Assembly (NCBI GenBank): GCA_016648135.1
Contig: JADDOH010002340.1
Coordinates: 1 to 64,000, forward strand
DNA length: 64,000 bases
DNA from: Agrypnia vestita
Taxonomy: Eukaryota > Arthropoda > Insecta > Trichoptera > Phryganeidae
Direction: 5' to 3'
Shown here: positions 1-10,445 of the stretch, piece by piece
Position numbering within the stretch: position 1 is the first letter of the stretch
Layout of the letters: each line of letters starts with the position of its first letter
Translations under genes and position numbers: made by a program
Notes under the pieces: model-generated
Database searches by the model: none
What the model was told of the DNA's origin: nothing
What the model saw: the letters and a program-made list of their open reading frames with translations, nothing else

Positions 1-471
1 AAAAAAGTTACTTGTGAGCGTTTGGTGGACTAGTGCTGGTGTCGTTCACTACAGCTTTCTTAAATCTGGCCAGACGATTACGGCAGATGTCTTTTATCAG
101 CAACTGCAAACCATGATGGAAAAGCTAGCTGCTAAACAACCGAGGCTGGTTAATCGCTCTTGGCCACTGCTGCTTCATGATAACGCTAGACCACACACTG
201 CACAACAGAGGCTACCAAATTAGAGGAGCTTCAATTGGAATGTCTAAGACATCCACCGTACTCTCCGGACCTTGCCCCAACAGATTACCATTTTTTTCGA
301 AATTTGGATAACTTCTTGCAAAGGAAAAAATTCAACTCCGATGGGGCAGTCCAAACCGCCTTCAAAGATTTTATTGATTCCCGTCCGAATGGTTTTTTTA
401 GTAAAGGGATCGATGAACTACCTATGAGATGGCAAAAGTGCATAGATAGCAATGGTACATACTTTGATTAA
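1..471 (+). pseudogene. mariner-family transposase, C-terminal part, frameshifted
   Basis: Two consecutive open frames (14-223 and 235-471) read as the C-terminal half of a mariner DDD transposase, the enzyme that cuts and pastes a TIR element at TA sites. The first frame ends in the HDNARPH block and the second carries HPPYSPDLAPTDYHFF, the blocks holding the second and third catalytic aspartates. Correcting one frameshift near 200-213 places 34 residues between them, the D34D spacing of mariners. The N-terminal DNA-binding half and the first aspartate lie before the window, so I cannot tell whether they survive. The frameshift makes this copy inactive. The family call is firm from the motifs; the subfamily is not resolved. 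Confidence 0.9.
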
Positions 472-546
472 ATAAAAATATTATAATAAAAAAAATCGGC
501 TTTATGTTCCTTCCATACTAAACGCCAATTTCATATGTAAGGACCT
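472..546 (+). repeat. probable 3' untranslated end and TIR of the mariner element
   Basis: The stop codon of the transposase relic is followed by a short AT-rich stretch and then a less AT-rich block at about 499-546 of the kind that forms a mariner 3' inverted repeat. The 5' TIR is outside the window, so the terminus cannot be confirmed by pairing. The end near 546, beside a TA, is an estimate. Confidence 0.4.
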
Positions 547-1130
547 AATATAATACAATAAAACGTGTGAATAATAGAAGCATTTGAAAACATAACATAT
601 AGAAGAGTAGAGATATAATTTAATAAAAGACAATGTTTCTGGTTTATAGACAAGCCTTACCACCTGTGGTGTACAAAATTCTCATTCTCTTCAAAATATT
701 CTTCTTCATTGTCCGCTCAGTGCTGATCACCGCGGTGCCCCGATCTGTCTGGATTTCGGTGCACAAAATGTTTCCATTCTTTTCCGAACTTAAGGCCCGC
801 GAGGGTCCAATATTGGAGATTAGGCTCATCGTAGAGCTCGCAACCTTGGTGATTTTAATGGGGACGCAACATAATATCTTCGCAAAATGGATCAAACATC
901 TTTTACAGCATATAATGCTCAAAGACCCGATATTTCAGAGCCCATGACTCTGCTCCTTGTGTTTCTCAGCACTTGTAGGCCAACATTGCATCTATCGGTT
1001 GGCTCAAAACGTCTTGTCATCACTGATTTCGTTGTTGTCTTCACCGCAGATAGATAATCTAATCCACAATGATGGTCACATTTTATTTAATTTTGTCTAT
1101 TGTTTTTTGGGATTTTACTCAACTGTAAGG
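547..1130. other. no recognisable gene; one unassigned open frame
   Basis: A 92-codon open frame on the minus strand (644-922) is the longest here. Its translation has no motif I recognise, no signal peptide and no membrane segment. The stretch is richer in GC than its surroundings, so it may be a decayed mobile-element fragment, but I cannot name it. Confidence 0.3.
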
Positions 1131-1133
1131 TTC

Positions 1134-1318
1134 TAATTTTTTTTAAATAGAGATGCGAACACGGAATAAGTTTCGCATCAATGTATTCTTAGTATTTTCA
1201 AACTACGCTAAACGCTTGTGCTGTGAAAATATAACCAACTTGCTGGTATCCTGGTGGGCCTCGAACCACCGACCACTAATTGAGAGCTATAATCATTACA
1301 CCAACAAGCTACTCGATT
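1134..1318 (-). repeat. tRNA-derived SINE, family 1, copy 1
   Basis: On the minus strand this copy starts with a tRNA-like head (AGTAGCTTGTTGGTGTAATG, an A-box-like start) followed by a B-box-like GGTTCGAGGCC. It continues into a body (CATAGCACAAGCG type) and ends in an A-rich tail after ATTCCGTGTTCGCATCTC. The same order of head, body and tail occurs at 14391-14571, 20350-20530 and 53325-53495, which shows it is a dispersed family. The A and B boxes would act as an internal RNA polymerase III promoter. It encodes no protein and would depend on a LINE for movement. Confidence 0.8.
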
Positions 1319-1573
1319 GTGGCGTGGTATGATTGATTAATTCTATAGATTGTTTCAATAAATATTTTCAAATATATAATCTAATTTTCCAAATATCTTT
1401 TTAAAATGGAAATCAAGATAATTGTCTATACTTAGTCTTTGTGGTATGTTATTTCTTGTGATTTGTAAGCCATTCATACCTATTAACATATTTAAATACA
1501 GTTAAATGACAACTAATAATAATATAAATAAAATAAAACACTTTTCTTTGTACTAAACCACGATTTATTATTG

Positions 1574-1613
1574 TGCCAACTGGTTTCGCTTAAACTTAAG
1601 CTTCATCAGGGCA
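1574..1613 (-). ncRNA. hammerhead-ribozyme-like motif, family A, left arm
   Basis: Read on the minus strand: stem I strand TGCC, box CTGATGA, one extra A, stem II hairpin GCTTA/TAAGC with a 4-nt loop, box GAAAC, a two-base-pair helix III (AC/GT) with loop CA, then T as the cleavage-site base, and GGCA closing stem I. All core bases of the hammerhead consensus that I can check are present. The only departure is the extra A after the first box. Activity is inferred, not shown. Confidence 0.6.
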
Positions 1614-1646
1614 ACTTAAGTTAGGCAGTTAAGGCAATTATTAAGT

Positions 1647-1686
1647 TGCCCTGATGAAGCTTAAGTTTAAGCGAAACCGGTTGGCA
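1647..1686 (+). ncRNA. hammerhead-ribozyme-like motif, family A, right arm
   Basis: Same motif as the left arm but on the plus strand: TGCC (1647-1650), CTGATGA (1651-1657), extra A, stem II at 1659-1672, GAAA (1673-1676), helix III of two base pairs with loop CG, cleavage-site T at 1682, and GGCA (1683-1686) closing stem I with four pairs. The core is intact. Stem I is short, as in the minimal type I hammerheads of retroelements. Confidence 0.6.
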
Positions 1687-1739
1687 CAATAATAAATCGT
1701 GGTTTAATACAAAGAAAAGTGTTTTTTTTTAATATTTAT

Positions 1740-2560
1740 TTTAATATGTCAAACCACAAAGTTATGCTTTCTACCAAAGTAAAATAATAATATTGTGGCA
1801 AAATATTTTTTTAATAATTAACGAAGCGGTATTCCCCTCCTTCGCGTGACCTAAATGTGATGATTGAATTCATTGTAAATGTCGTCATAACTGTACACCA
1901 AAAATGTGCCATGATACTTTTTTTTATTTGTGCACAATCCGGAATATTTTTCATTACAAAATATGAAAATAATTTTATTGTTTTTTCCAGGTAAGAACAA
2001 TTCCGCTTCACAAATCCTCAGCTCGGATGGTCTCCTTCACCGTGCTTTTGGTAATTATTAATATTTTTCATACTTCGTAATAATACAATTTTGAATATTT
2101 CCACAGAGTAATGTTCTACTATTATATACATAATTTAAAACTGTTGTAAGTTATACGTTAATGTTAATTAAAACCGGACAGTCATTGATATTTTTCTTAT
2201 TGTGAAACAAGATTATTATATAAAATGAGTATTTTCCATAAGGTTAACAAAACCCTATGTTTAATTTTTATCCAATATTTATTTATTATTGTTCCACAAC
2301 TATATAATCTATATAATCTAGCGTTTTGTTCACATTTAAGGGGAAATAATAATGCTCTAAATATGATGCTTGTTTATTTTTAACTCTGATATTCAGGTAA
2401 CCTGTTGTTATGTAGTTGCTGGCCTATCTTTCGTATTATTGCTAATATATTTTTTTATTTATTTAAAATATAATAGAAACTTAAAAGGTTTATGGATAAC
2501 ATTTGTACATGATTCAATATAGGAATATAATAATAATATAATTTAGATTCAAAGTCATTA
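1740..2560. other. AT-rich DNA without a supported gene
   Basis: Strongly AT-rich with many short homopolymer runs. Only short chance open frames are present, the longest 66 codons on the minus strand (1811-2011) with no recognisable motif. Apart from the shared tail motif at 1745-1770, I see no repeat termini. Confidence 0.5.
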
Positions 2561-2564
2561 TAGT

Positions 2565-3230
2565 TGGCCGAGTTTTAGCATTTTTGTCACATCTGTTTTG
2601 AATTTGTCAGTGGTCAGTTGTTTGGTCTGTTGTGGCAGGTCGTTGTACAGTTTTATTCCGTTGCAAATTAGTCAGGATTATCCTGTTTTTGTTTTGGTGT
2701 GTGTTATGTGATAGTTTTGAGCCATTCTAGTGTTGTGTTGGTGTTTTTCGTGCATTTTGTATAATTTTATGTCTTCGTCTTGTATTTCGCCAGTTGCTAG
2801 TCTGTGAATGATTTTAAGTGTTTCGATTTTTTTAATGCTTTCGATGTTTAATTGTTGTGTTATACGGTATACAGTTTCAGTTGGTGTCCGGTATTTCAGA
2901 TCATAGACCATTTTTAGTATTTTGTTTTGCTGTCATTGGAGTCTGTTTAGGTTAGTTTTGTTTCCGGTTCCTCAGAAGGGTATCAAATATCCTATTCTGC
3001 TCTTGACGCATGCCTGGTGTATCAGAATTTTTACGGTCTTCGGTGTGATTTCATGTATTTTGTGGAATAGGCTGGTCAGTTTAGTCAGTGAGTACTTTGT
3101 ACTTTGTCTATTTGAAAGGTCCATTTGAGTTGTCTGTCTATGTTGAGTCCTAAGTATTTAGTATTTTCTAGTTCAGTGAGTGTTTCGTTGTGTATTTTTA
3201 TGTACATTTTATGCGTTTTCCGTTTAGCCT
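2565..3230 (-). pseudogene. non-LTR retrotransposon reverse transcriptase, C-terminal remnant
   Basis: The minus strand reads, with several stops, through a sequence typical of the end of a LINE reverse transcriptase. A KYLGLNIDRQLKW block (the usual K-YLG-LD-L-W motif after the palm) lies near 3150. It is followed by a region with HQAWVKSRIGYLIPF-like text and an open piece at 2678-2911. It ends near 2565 with KLYNDLPQQTKQLTTDKFKT, the usual LINE C-terminal segment. Endonuclease and catalytic palm are missing, so this is a 5'-truncated, decayed copy. The clade (CR1/Jockey group) is an inference. Confidence 0.75.
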
Positions 3231-3694
3231 AAGTTAATATAGATAAGAGTTTTAGGTAGAAAACTTCTAATATCTACGAAGTAGAATAATACGTAATGCC
3301 AGAAGCTCATTATATATTAAAAATATCAGCAAAAAAGCTTTTTAAATAAAATCAAATTAGCTTTTTTATCAAAACCTACACGCGGGGCGAAACTCGGACG
3401 TTACTCAGATATGGAGAGATAAATAGGTTGGAAGCGTGATCGAGATGTACTAGGAAGGAAAAAAAGGGGTCCACATTATCTAAGGGGCAGAATAGGGAAT
3501 TCTTAGGCACGATGCAGAATCAGAAATGTAATTGAGGGAAAGATTGTGGAAAAAAGTTCGAATAAATGGCCCAGACGATAATATGTTCACCAGATGAGCA
3601 AGGCGATTGCGGACATCTACAAAAAATTTTCGGATAGTTTCCAGGACAGGGATGCAAACATTACATAGACAGTAACGCAGTTATTTTATATAAA

Positions 3695-3795
3695 TTATAT
3701 TATCATCATCATTCTTGGCGCTACAACCCTTGGTGAGTCTTGGCCTCCTCAATAATTTTCCTCCATTCATCTCGGTCTAGTGCCAGCAATGTTAT
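3695..3795. repeat. dispersed-repeat fragment with ATC-rich edge
   Basis: An (ATC)n run (about 3701-3711) abuts a less AT-rich block beginning TTGGCGCTACAACCC. The pattern resembles the 3' end of a LINE or SINE with a trinucleotide tail on the opposite strand. No second copy occurs in this window, so the call rests on the tail structure only. Confidence 0.35.
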
Positions 3796-3839
3796 ATTAT
3801 ATTATACTAGCGAAAAATCACAGGGAGGCATAAATTAAA

Positions 3840-3925
3840 GGGTTCGCGTCTTAGCTAAGCCCTGATTTTACATTGTTTACTACGTGAACCTCTGCCTACC
3901 CCTACGGGGAAACTGTATGATGGTT
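3840..3925 (+). repeat. 3' end of an RTE-like element (solo tail)
   Basis: CTGCCTACCCCTACGGGGAA followed by GATGGTTATTTAG matches the 3' ends of the RTE-like copies at 39354-39400 (reverse) and 6040-6130. This is a very short 5'-truncated insertion. No coding sequence is kept. Confidence 0.55.
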
Positions 3926-4574
3926 ATTTAGTATATTTTCGAACGGCCGCGGAGAAGCGATGGTGGCTATGTCGTCTAGTCGCTGCGCTGTCGACCGCGC
4001 GTTCAAGGTGCGAGTCTCTCTCCAGCCGCGTAATTTTATTTTATTAATTTTTTTAATACTAGTTTGATAATTTTAATACATAATAATAATTAATAATAAA
4101 AATAAAATAATAAATTTGATAATAATTAACTCATTTTGCTATTACTATAACAAATAACTTTAGATGACAGATTTTCAGACGTGATGATATACTCTTTTTA
4201 GACTCTTGGTAACGTGCGAGGTGGGTAATCAGTGTGATTAATTATATTTTGCTTCGTGTTGCGTGTTATCGAGTGTCGACAGTCGGCAGACCCTGGGGGT
4301 CACGTGACGGAGCGAAGTGGGCCAATGTATCGATAGGTGGCGTAAACCAAGCCGCTGCTAGGGGCGGCGTGTCGTGAGTCGTGGCGGACAAGGGTTTAAG
4401 GGCGGATCCACTTGGCGGATCAGCTGGGCGAGCCTTCTTGCTGACGAATGGTGATATCGAAAAATGTCGACGATAAATTAATAAATTTCATTGCTACAAC
4501 GCTTGTTGCAGACAAACAAAGCAGCGTTTATCTCTGGATGCTTAAGAGACACTGTATGGGCCAATAAGCATATG

Positions 4575-4965
4575 CTAGAATATATAAAACATGCATAAGA
4601 CCTACCTTGACATGGGTATCGAAGCAAGAGCGAACACAGTGAGAACTAAACACCTCCTCAGAACTACCGAGATCAAGACCCTAAGACCATTGCGGGCAAG
4701 ACCCTCAGAGACAGAGTACCCAATGCGGAAATCCGCAGAACCTGCGACATACAAGACATTGTAAGATGGAGCGGGCAGAGAAGGCCTTTCTGGAGGGACC
4801 ATGTCGAGAGAATGGAGCTGAGGAGACTTCCCAGAGCCGGATGCGCGAGATTCCAGAGGGGCGCTGACCGCCAAGGAGACCACCAAAGAGATAAAGAGAG
4901 AGCTGGACGTCCTCGTCACAAGACCAGGACTGACATGTCAACACAGATCAAGGATCCAACAAAAG
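4575..4965 (+). pseudogene. RTE-like reverse transcriptase, C-terminal fragment, frameshifted
   Basis: The plus strand, through shifting frames, reads TCIRPTLTW, then LLRTTEIKTLR, RDRVPNAEIRRTCDIQD and RWSGQRRPFWRDHVERME. These are the usual consecutive blocks in the C-terminal region of RTE/BovB-type LINE reverse transcriptases. The same blocks occur on the minus strand at 28626-28823, so this is one dispersed family. The endonuclease and palm domains are absent. The fragment ends in a purine-rich AAGAAGAAG tail near 4965. It cannot move by itself. Confidence 0.8.
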
Positions 4966-5344
4966 AAGAAGAAAGTTTGTCGGATAGTTAGTTTTAAATA
5001 GGATAATAACGCATCTTGCAAAATGTAAGTTTTAAAAAATCAGACGCAACACAAATACGGAGATATTTACTTGTTACATGTCAAGAGGTGAAACAATCGA
5101 AAGACTAATGCGAAATAGAAGAAGCAGGACACTGACTGGCAAGGCTGAAATTTCAGTGGGCGTCGTATATGACGAGAGGACAACAGACGGGATAAAAAGG
5201 TGAATATCCAAAAAATTAAAAAATATTTTGAATGGAGTCACCGAGGATTACTAATTTAAAATGTGCCGAATACTAGATTTTACATATCTCTCTCTATCCC
5301 TTCCAAAATCATGTTTCCTATAAAATCTATAATTCAGTAGGTAC

Positions 5345-5575
5345 CAGGGGCGTGCAATGGGAACATCGCAGCATGACTTTTACGTAACCAATTATTTGGA
5401 AAAAAAATCGGTATGCAACATGTATTTATTAATATTTCTATCACAATTATTAATCATAGTATTCATATTTTGATATACCATAATAATCTGTCGCATAAAT
5501 ATTTAATTTATATTTTTTTCCAAAATATACTTTTTCAAAAAAGTCATGCTTCAAAGTTCCCACTGCACGCGCCTG
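5345..5575. mobile_element. 231-bp non-autonomous hAT element (MITE)
   Basis: The left end CAGGGGCGTGCAATGGGAAC and the reverse-complemented right end CAGGCGCGTGCAGTGGGAAC match closely, and similarity continues inward for about 70 bp (both arms carry GCATGACTTTT). The flanks are GTAGGTAC (5337-5344) and GTAGGTGC (5576-5583), an 8-bp duplication with one mismatch. The 8-bp size and the CAGNGGCGTGCA start indicate the hAT superfamily. Related ends occur at 14027/15721 and at 53222. No transposase is encoded. Confidence 0.85.
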
Positions 5576-5889
5576 GTAGGTGCATTGTAAATTAGTAATC
5601 CTCGATGACTGCATTATTTTTTTGTTATTGATATTCCTGGCTTTGCTTCACCCCACGTATACTGGACTGCACGTATACTGATGATTATGAATTTATATGT
5701 TTAAAATATTAATTACCTATTCAAAAAAGATTCTCAACGAAAACCTGAGAAGATTTTTAATATTTAATGTTTAACGTTAAGTTAGATATAATTATTATTA
5801 ATTAGACGTCGACAGGTTTCGCTATTACTATATATTTGTCAGAATGAACTAACTAATCTATAAAATAAAATGAGGAAGAGATTAGGCTT

Positions 5890-6000
5890 ATTATTATTAG
5901 ATTAGATTTATTTTATTCACACTTTATACAGCCAAGAGGCCGTATATTTGAATAAAATAAATATTTCTTTACCACATTGAACAGCTGATTACTTGCTATG
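5890..6000 (-). repeat. LINE 3' end fragment (minus orientation)
   Basis: TTTATTTTATT followed by a GCCAAGAGGCCGTATATTTG block resembles the 3' ends of the CR1/Jockey-like copies at 34370 and 44190, which share A+T tails and a GGCCNAGAGGC-like block on the minus strand. Only the untranslated end remains. Confidence 0.35.
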
Positions 6001-6039
6001 TACAATCCACCCTTATGGATGACGATAAGCGACGAATCA

Positions 6040-6130
6040 AAAAAGGTGTGCCAGGGCAGAAGCGTGTGGCGTTCCATCCTCTCCTCCAAGCCCTCTAAAA
6101 ACGGCGTGATGGTTATTTAGTTATAAAGAA
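6040..6130 (+). repeat. 3' end of an RTE-like element
   Basis: GTGTGGCGTTCCATCCTCTC and then GGCGTGATGGTTATTTAGTT match the terminal segment of the copies at 13599-13640 and, in reverse, 39354-39420. The sequence GTGCCAGGGCAGAAG just before them corresponds to the VCQDRR end of the reverse transcriptase. This is a heavily 5'-truncated insertion. Confidence 0.65.
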
Positions 6131-8840
6131 ACTAACCAATGAATACGCAAGCTGTACAGTAAAACATACATTGTCTGATAAACTGATTGTAGTATTTTAT
6201 CATTACTTCGAAATCACTAAAATAATCGTATATGTGCATATATTATAGACTACTTAATACGACTTTAAAAGTAATACTGTAATTTTTTTATCAATTATTA
6301 TATGTAATGAATGCACATATCATCTATCTTTAGAACGATATCTTTAAATTCAAAACTTTGACATTTTGCTGACTTTCAAATATTTGAATGTAAAAGCAAG
6401 CAAGATCATTTCTATTTGTTTATGTATATGTTACCGTCAATATGTTTAAAGTAAGTACTTTATCGAAAACCTTTAATTAACTTTAAAGAGTTCCCGAATT
6501 AGTTGAGTGTTAGAGAAATTAAAAATACAAGCTCAACGTTTAGTCTCGCGTTTAGGGTCCCCACGTCAACGCGTTCAAGGGGTATTTTCTATTACGAACA
6601 TGTAAGAACAAACCACCATATTTACTTATCGTTACCCGGGTTATATAGACCTGGCGATGAATAAAATAAATTTGTAGATATATTTCGTGAAAGCTTGGTT
6701 AATAGTATAAAAGGGAAACCTTTTCGATTTTGAGATGCTGTTAGTTTTGTCGTAACAAATTTGTTTTATCTTCTAATTGAAAATTCTATACGTGAAAATG
6801 AAATTATTTGCTAAATAATGTTGTGTAATTCCAATATAATTTTATTTCCTATATAAATAATAAATAGATGAATTACGCCACGTGTCGGTGTAAATCAAAA
6901 TTGTTTGTAAAAATTTAGTAATGTTGTATTTATATATAAAAGCAAGCCATCTCCCTACCATAACTCTTCCTAATTTACCCACAAACGATTGCTAAGTTTA
7001 TAATAATACAATAGTAAATATAATAAATTATATTTTATTGACAATAAATAAAAAAATATATAATAAAACTGGTCCAATAAACATCATCGTATCTCATATA
7101 TTTTTTCCTTTCAGAATAAACCGATTATATGATTATATAAAAAAAAATATTTATCAATTTTTTATTTGTTAATTGTATCTAGTACCGTATAAACACATTT
7201 ATTCTGCGAATAATCACTAGTCAATATGCTGGATCTTTGCGTAGATCGTTGTAAACATTAATTTAACTTTTATGTGTGGCATAACTAGGTACTTCGTGAA
7301 ATAACGGTGTTCACACTTTAACGGTAACATGCCTAATATGTAAAATTTGCGTCAATTATCTTTTGGTTAATTCTTGACTATAAATATTCACGAGATTTTC
7401 GAGAGCGGGCAGAATTTACACCGGTGACCGATTTACTTTCACGCGACCATCTAATGACTGGTTGTTTACATCATCATTCGCCGGGCCGACGTCCTGTACG
7501 TTTCTCTTATATTTTATTTAAAAAAAAATTACACGAATCGCGTGCTTAAATGCGTGTCATTTCATAGTAAACGTTAAAAAAATAGCACTCTGCCACCGCA
7601 GTTTTCCTGCCCCCTTCTCTCGCCTCTCGTCCCCGCACCACCCCAACAGGTGGTCACCTCGCACTTAAATTAATTAATTTCTGGATGAATATTCTATGTA
7701 ACAATTTTTTTTAAATTCTTTACTTAAGGTGTCGTGTGCTTGTTTTTTTGACAACATTTCTAAAATGTTATATTACAAAATGGTGCTTAAGGACAAATAA
7801 AAAACATGTCTACGGATATTCAAAACGAAACAAAAATCCGCTTTGACACATCAACTGACAGCTGAATGGACATGACAACTATAAAATCGTCACTCAATTT
7901 TTTAAACACTTTAAGGACGCAGGTAGATAAAAATAAATTATTTCCATTTTATCGCAAAATTATTGCCGTACACGCCTTAATTATTTAGACACGGTTTCAG
8001 GTTTCAAATTCAAAAGAACTTGAATTCTGAGAAAAAACTCATAAACAACATCATAATATTCATACAGAAGTCTCCGCTGCTCAGCATCTTCCCCTTAAAG
8101 ACCACATAAAAAAATTACCCCCACTGCTCCGCGACCCGTTACTCTAAATTACTCTGTTTAATTACCTCAACGTGTGTGCATTGCAAAATTAAATTTAGTT
8201 TTAATTAAAATTATCATGTCGCACCACAAAGTAACTGCCAATTAATAATATTAAATTGATCTAAATTAACCGGTCGGATGCCGGCCGTACGTAACGCGGA
8301 ATGCACCCTGCCTGCCGCGCAATTTCGCGCACGATTGCTGTTTTTTAGACACTTTTTTGTGATGATTATATTTATGTCAAAATCAACAATAATCGCTAAG
8401 AAGTTGCAGTTTCTAGTTTCTCAATATACAGGCTTCAATAATTACTTGTACAATAATTACTTATGCATTAATTATGAAAATAAGTAACGAAATTTACTGT
8501 CAGTAATATGCGCACGTTAATTATCGAATAAAACCATGGAAGCAATGACAGTAAAGATATTGTATTTCAATATTTTCGTTCTATACGAGTATATATCAAA
8601 GAATATAAAAATACTAATTTTAACACTTTTTTATTTAAAAATAAAACTTTTTTTAACAGACAATTAATGCGCGGTTCGAAGACGACATTTGGAATGATTT
8701 TTTGCCCGGTTTGCGCGGCAAATGATGTTACTCGACAAATAGAACTCGTTCATTCATTCATTAACTTGAGATACAACCAATGATAAGCTTTAAAACTCAT
8801 AAACGCAGGTAAAATTGGCCGAATTCGCATACGTGTCTAG
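6131..8840. other. long AT-rich tract with no supported gene
   Basis: Apart from the promoter-like site at 6706 and a small tail-motif match at 8215-8240, I find no open frame longer than 69 codons and no repeat termini. The 69-codon frame at 8278-8487 begins in a GC-rich patch but has no recognisable motif. The block at 7380-7640 is somewhat richer in GC, contains CTCTCG/CCCC-rich text, and could be regulatory or unique DNA. Confidence 0.4.
6700..6803 (+). promoter_or_regulatory. candidate TATA-type core promoter
   Basis: TATAAAAGG at 6706-6714 is followed about 35 bp later by CTGTTAGTTTT, which resembles an arthropod initiator (TCAGT-like). The next ATG (6798) opens only a six-codon frame (MKLFAK and stop), so no downstream gene is confirmed. 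The spacing is slightly long. It could be a chance match in AT-rich DNA. Confidence 0.25.
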
Positions 8841-8860
8841 GGAGCGCAGATCTGCGCTCC
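8841..8860. repeat. perfect 20-bp GC-rich palindrome
   Basis: GGAGCGCAGATCTGCGCTCC is a perfect palindrome with no loop, set in AT-rich DNA. It could be a dimeric protein-binding site or the centre of an old foldback. Nothing nearby indicates which. Confidence 0.8.
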
Positions 8861-9164
8861 GGCACCCGACCGATTAGGTAATCATATTGTACGTGTCCGG
8901 GAAATAAATATTTTTATTAAAAAAAATGACATTACCTTATAAATTATCGTCATTAAATTAAAGTGTGTCCATGAAAAAAAAAAAAAATTTTAGAATCTAA
9001 TCATTTACTATCGAGACTTCAATCCGGGACATTTTTAGCGTCGAATATTTTCCGCTCGATTATGGTAGCTCAGTGACAATCAAATAATGGTATGTCCGCA
9101 ACTTCTTCAATAAAAATAGTAATTTGTTACCTATTGTATCTGGATTGAATTCATTGTAACACAG

Positions 9165-9355
9165 CGCGAATTTATCCAGGAAGATCACGAACTAATGTTG
9201 AATCCCATATTGATGAAAATAAATACCGTTTACTAGGAAAATGTCCTCTGCGAGGAGTTACAAGCGTTATTGAAAGTTTTCTGAGAAGTCTCGCGATTTT
9301 GTTGGTATTTCCTGGTCGAAACCCATCGTCAAGATTTGGAGTACCCAGGCAGTTT
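9165..9355 (+). other. unassigned open segment
   Basis: The plus strand stays open for about 61 codons from 9168 (reading YPGRSRTNVESH, then RGVTSVIESFLRSL and NPSSRFGVPRQF before a stop near 9357). It has coding-like composition but no start, no splice site I trust and no family I recognise. It could be a transposon fragment or chance. Confidence 0.2.
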
Positions 9356-9439
9356 TGATTTGACCACACAGCTGTGGTCTGCAACCAGACCTTCGTCCAT
9401 TTTCTAGTATTTATTTTGTAAACCGTTTATATGCTTTGT

Positions 9440-9495
9440 ATAATATATATATATATATTATACAAAAAATATATAATATAATATAAATATATAAA
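9440..9495. repeat. TA-rich low-complexity tract
   Basis: About 50 bp of mostly alternating T and A directly precede the CR1-like fragment. It may mark the truncation junction of that insertion. Confidence 0.6.
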
Positions 9496-9861
9496 TTGCC
9501 CTTGGGTCTTAAAAACCTGGAATATGCGGAAAGGCTGAGAGTATTGAAACTGCCCACTCTTCAGGAGCGACGAGCAAGAGGTGACCTCATCGAGACATTC
9601 AAGATTCTATCGGGCTACTACAATATTCCTAATATGACAGATATGTTTGCATTTAACACTAATGTGGGCCTTCGAGGACATCATCTGAAGTTGAACAAGT
9701 CTCGGTTCTCGTGTAACCCAAGAAAGCATGCATTAAGCAATAGAGTGGTCAATATGTGGAACAGTTTGCCCGAGGATGTTGTGTCTGCAGCCAGTGTCAA
9801 CCAATTTAAGAATAGGCTGGATATTCAAATGAGAGACAGTGATATGGGCCTATCAGCTTAA
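9496..9861 (+). pseudogene. CR1-type LINE reverse transcriptase, C-terminal fragment
   Basis: An uninterrupted 121-codon frame reads as the distal end of a CR1-group reverse transcriptase: LKLPTLQERRARGDLIETFK at about residues 18-37, RGHHLKLNKSRF near 60, and RVVNMWNSLPEDVVSAASVN followed by QFKNRLD near 82-108. These blocks follow the palm domain in the family; the YADD site and endonuclease are missing. The first Met is only the first in frame, since the true protein would begin far upstream. The open frame suggests a fairly recent 5'-truncated insertion, and a TAATAATAACAATAATAATA tail follows near 9883. Confidence 0.9.
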
Positions 9862-10014
9862 GCTGCCTGCCCATTATCAATAATAATAATAACAATAATA
9901 ATAATGTATTACGCAATTACGGTCGCCTACCAATGGTAATGAAATTAAAATTTTGCACTGCAAGAGACAATTCAATACCATCAACGCATTATAAATATTA
10001 ACTATACAGCACGC

Positions 10015-10445
10015 CGTTTCCCCGCTCGGGTAGGCAGAGTATAGAATGCCATACTCTTCATTATTACACCTTCTCAGGTATGCTCTACGGTTGTTGAGGT
10101 TTTAACAGGGCCATTTTCTAATAATTGTAATGTCTGATTATGCCAGGTCTTTTGCGGACGCCCTCTGTTCCTGCTGCCTTCAACACTCGCCTCATATATT
10201 TTCTTAACCATCCTTTTCTCGCTCATACGTTCCACATGACGAAACCATCTCAGCGATCCTTTCTTTATTCTATCTACCACGCTACAGCCAGCGTTAAATT
10301 CACATTGTTACACTAATTTGTTCATTCTTCTCTCCATCGACCAAAGATTTTCCACACAGGCGCCTTAGTGACCGCATTTCCACCGCATTCAGTCTACTTG
10401 CTTTCCAATTCCAGGATTCCCTTCCTTACATCAGTGTTGGCAATA
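10015..10445 (-). pseudogene. RTE-like LINE reverse transcriptase, C-terminal fragment (KKGVLRWFGHVERM type)
   Basis: The minus strand reads LNAVEMRSLRRLCGKSLVD near 10345-10400, then KKGSLRWFRHVERMSEKRMV (from 10263), KKIYEASVEGSRNRGRPQKT, and a 3' end whose reverse complement matches the other copies' terminal GGCGTGATGG. This order is the thumb-to-C-terminus part of an RTE-like reverse transcriptase. A frameshift near 10300 separates the two blocks. Three further members of the family lie at 12815-13640, 39354-39898 and 6040-6130. Only the tail is kept, so the copy is inactive. Confidence 0.85.

Larger units (their letters stand above)
1537..1723. repeat. foldback element with ~83-bp arms, hammerhead-bearing (family A)
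   Basis: Positions 1537-1620 and 1641-1723 are near-perfect reverse complements separated by about 20 bp. Each arm holds one hammerhead-like motif, so the two lie in inverted orientation. The downstream flank has TATGTCAAACCACAAAGTTA, a tail motif also seen after the family B unit at 46159. A Penelope-like origin is inferred from the hammerhead and the inverted layout; no coding part is present here. Confidence 0.75.

Noticed and set aside
3945..4030. tRNA-derived SINE near the CGCGTTCAAGGTGC word
   Set aside because: A weak B-box-like word is present but no A box at the right distance and no second copy.
4602..4944. 105- and 79-codon minus-strand frames
   Set aside because: They are antisense to the RTE fragment on the plus strand, whose translation matches a LINE family.
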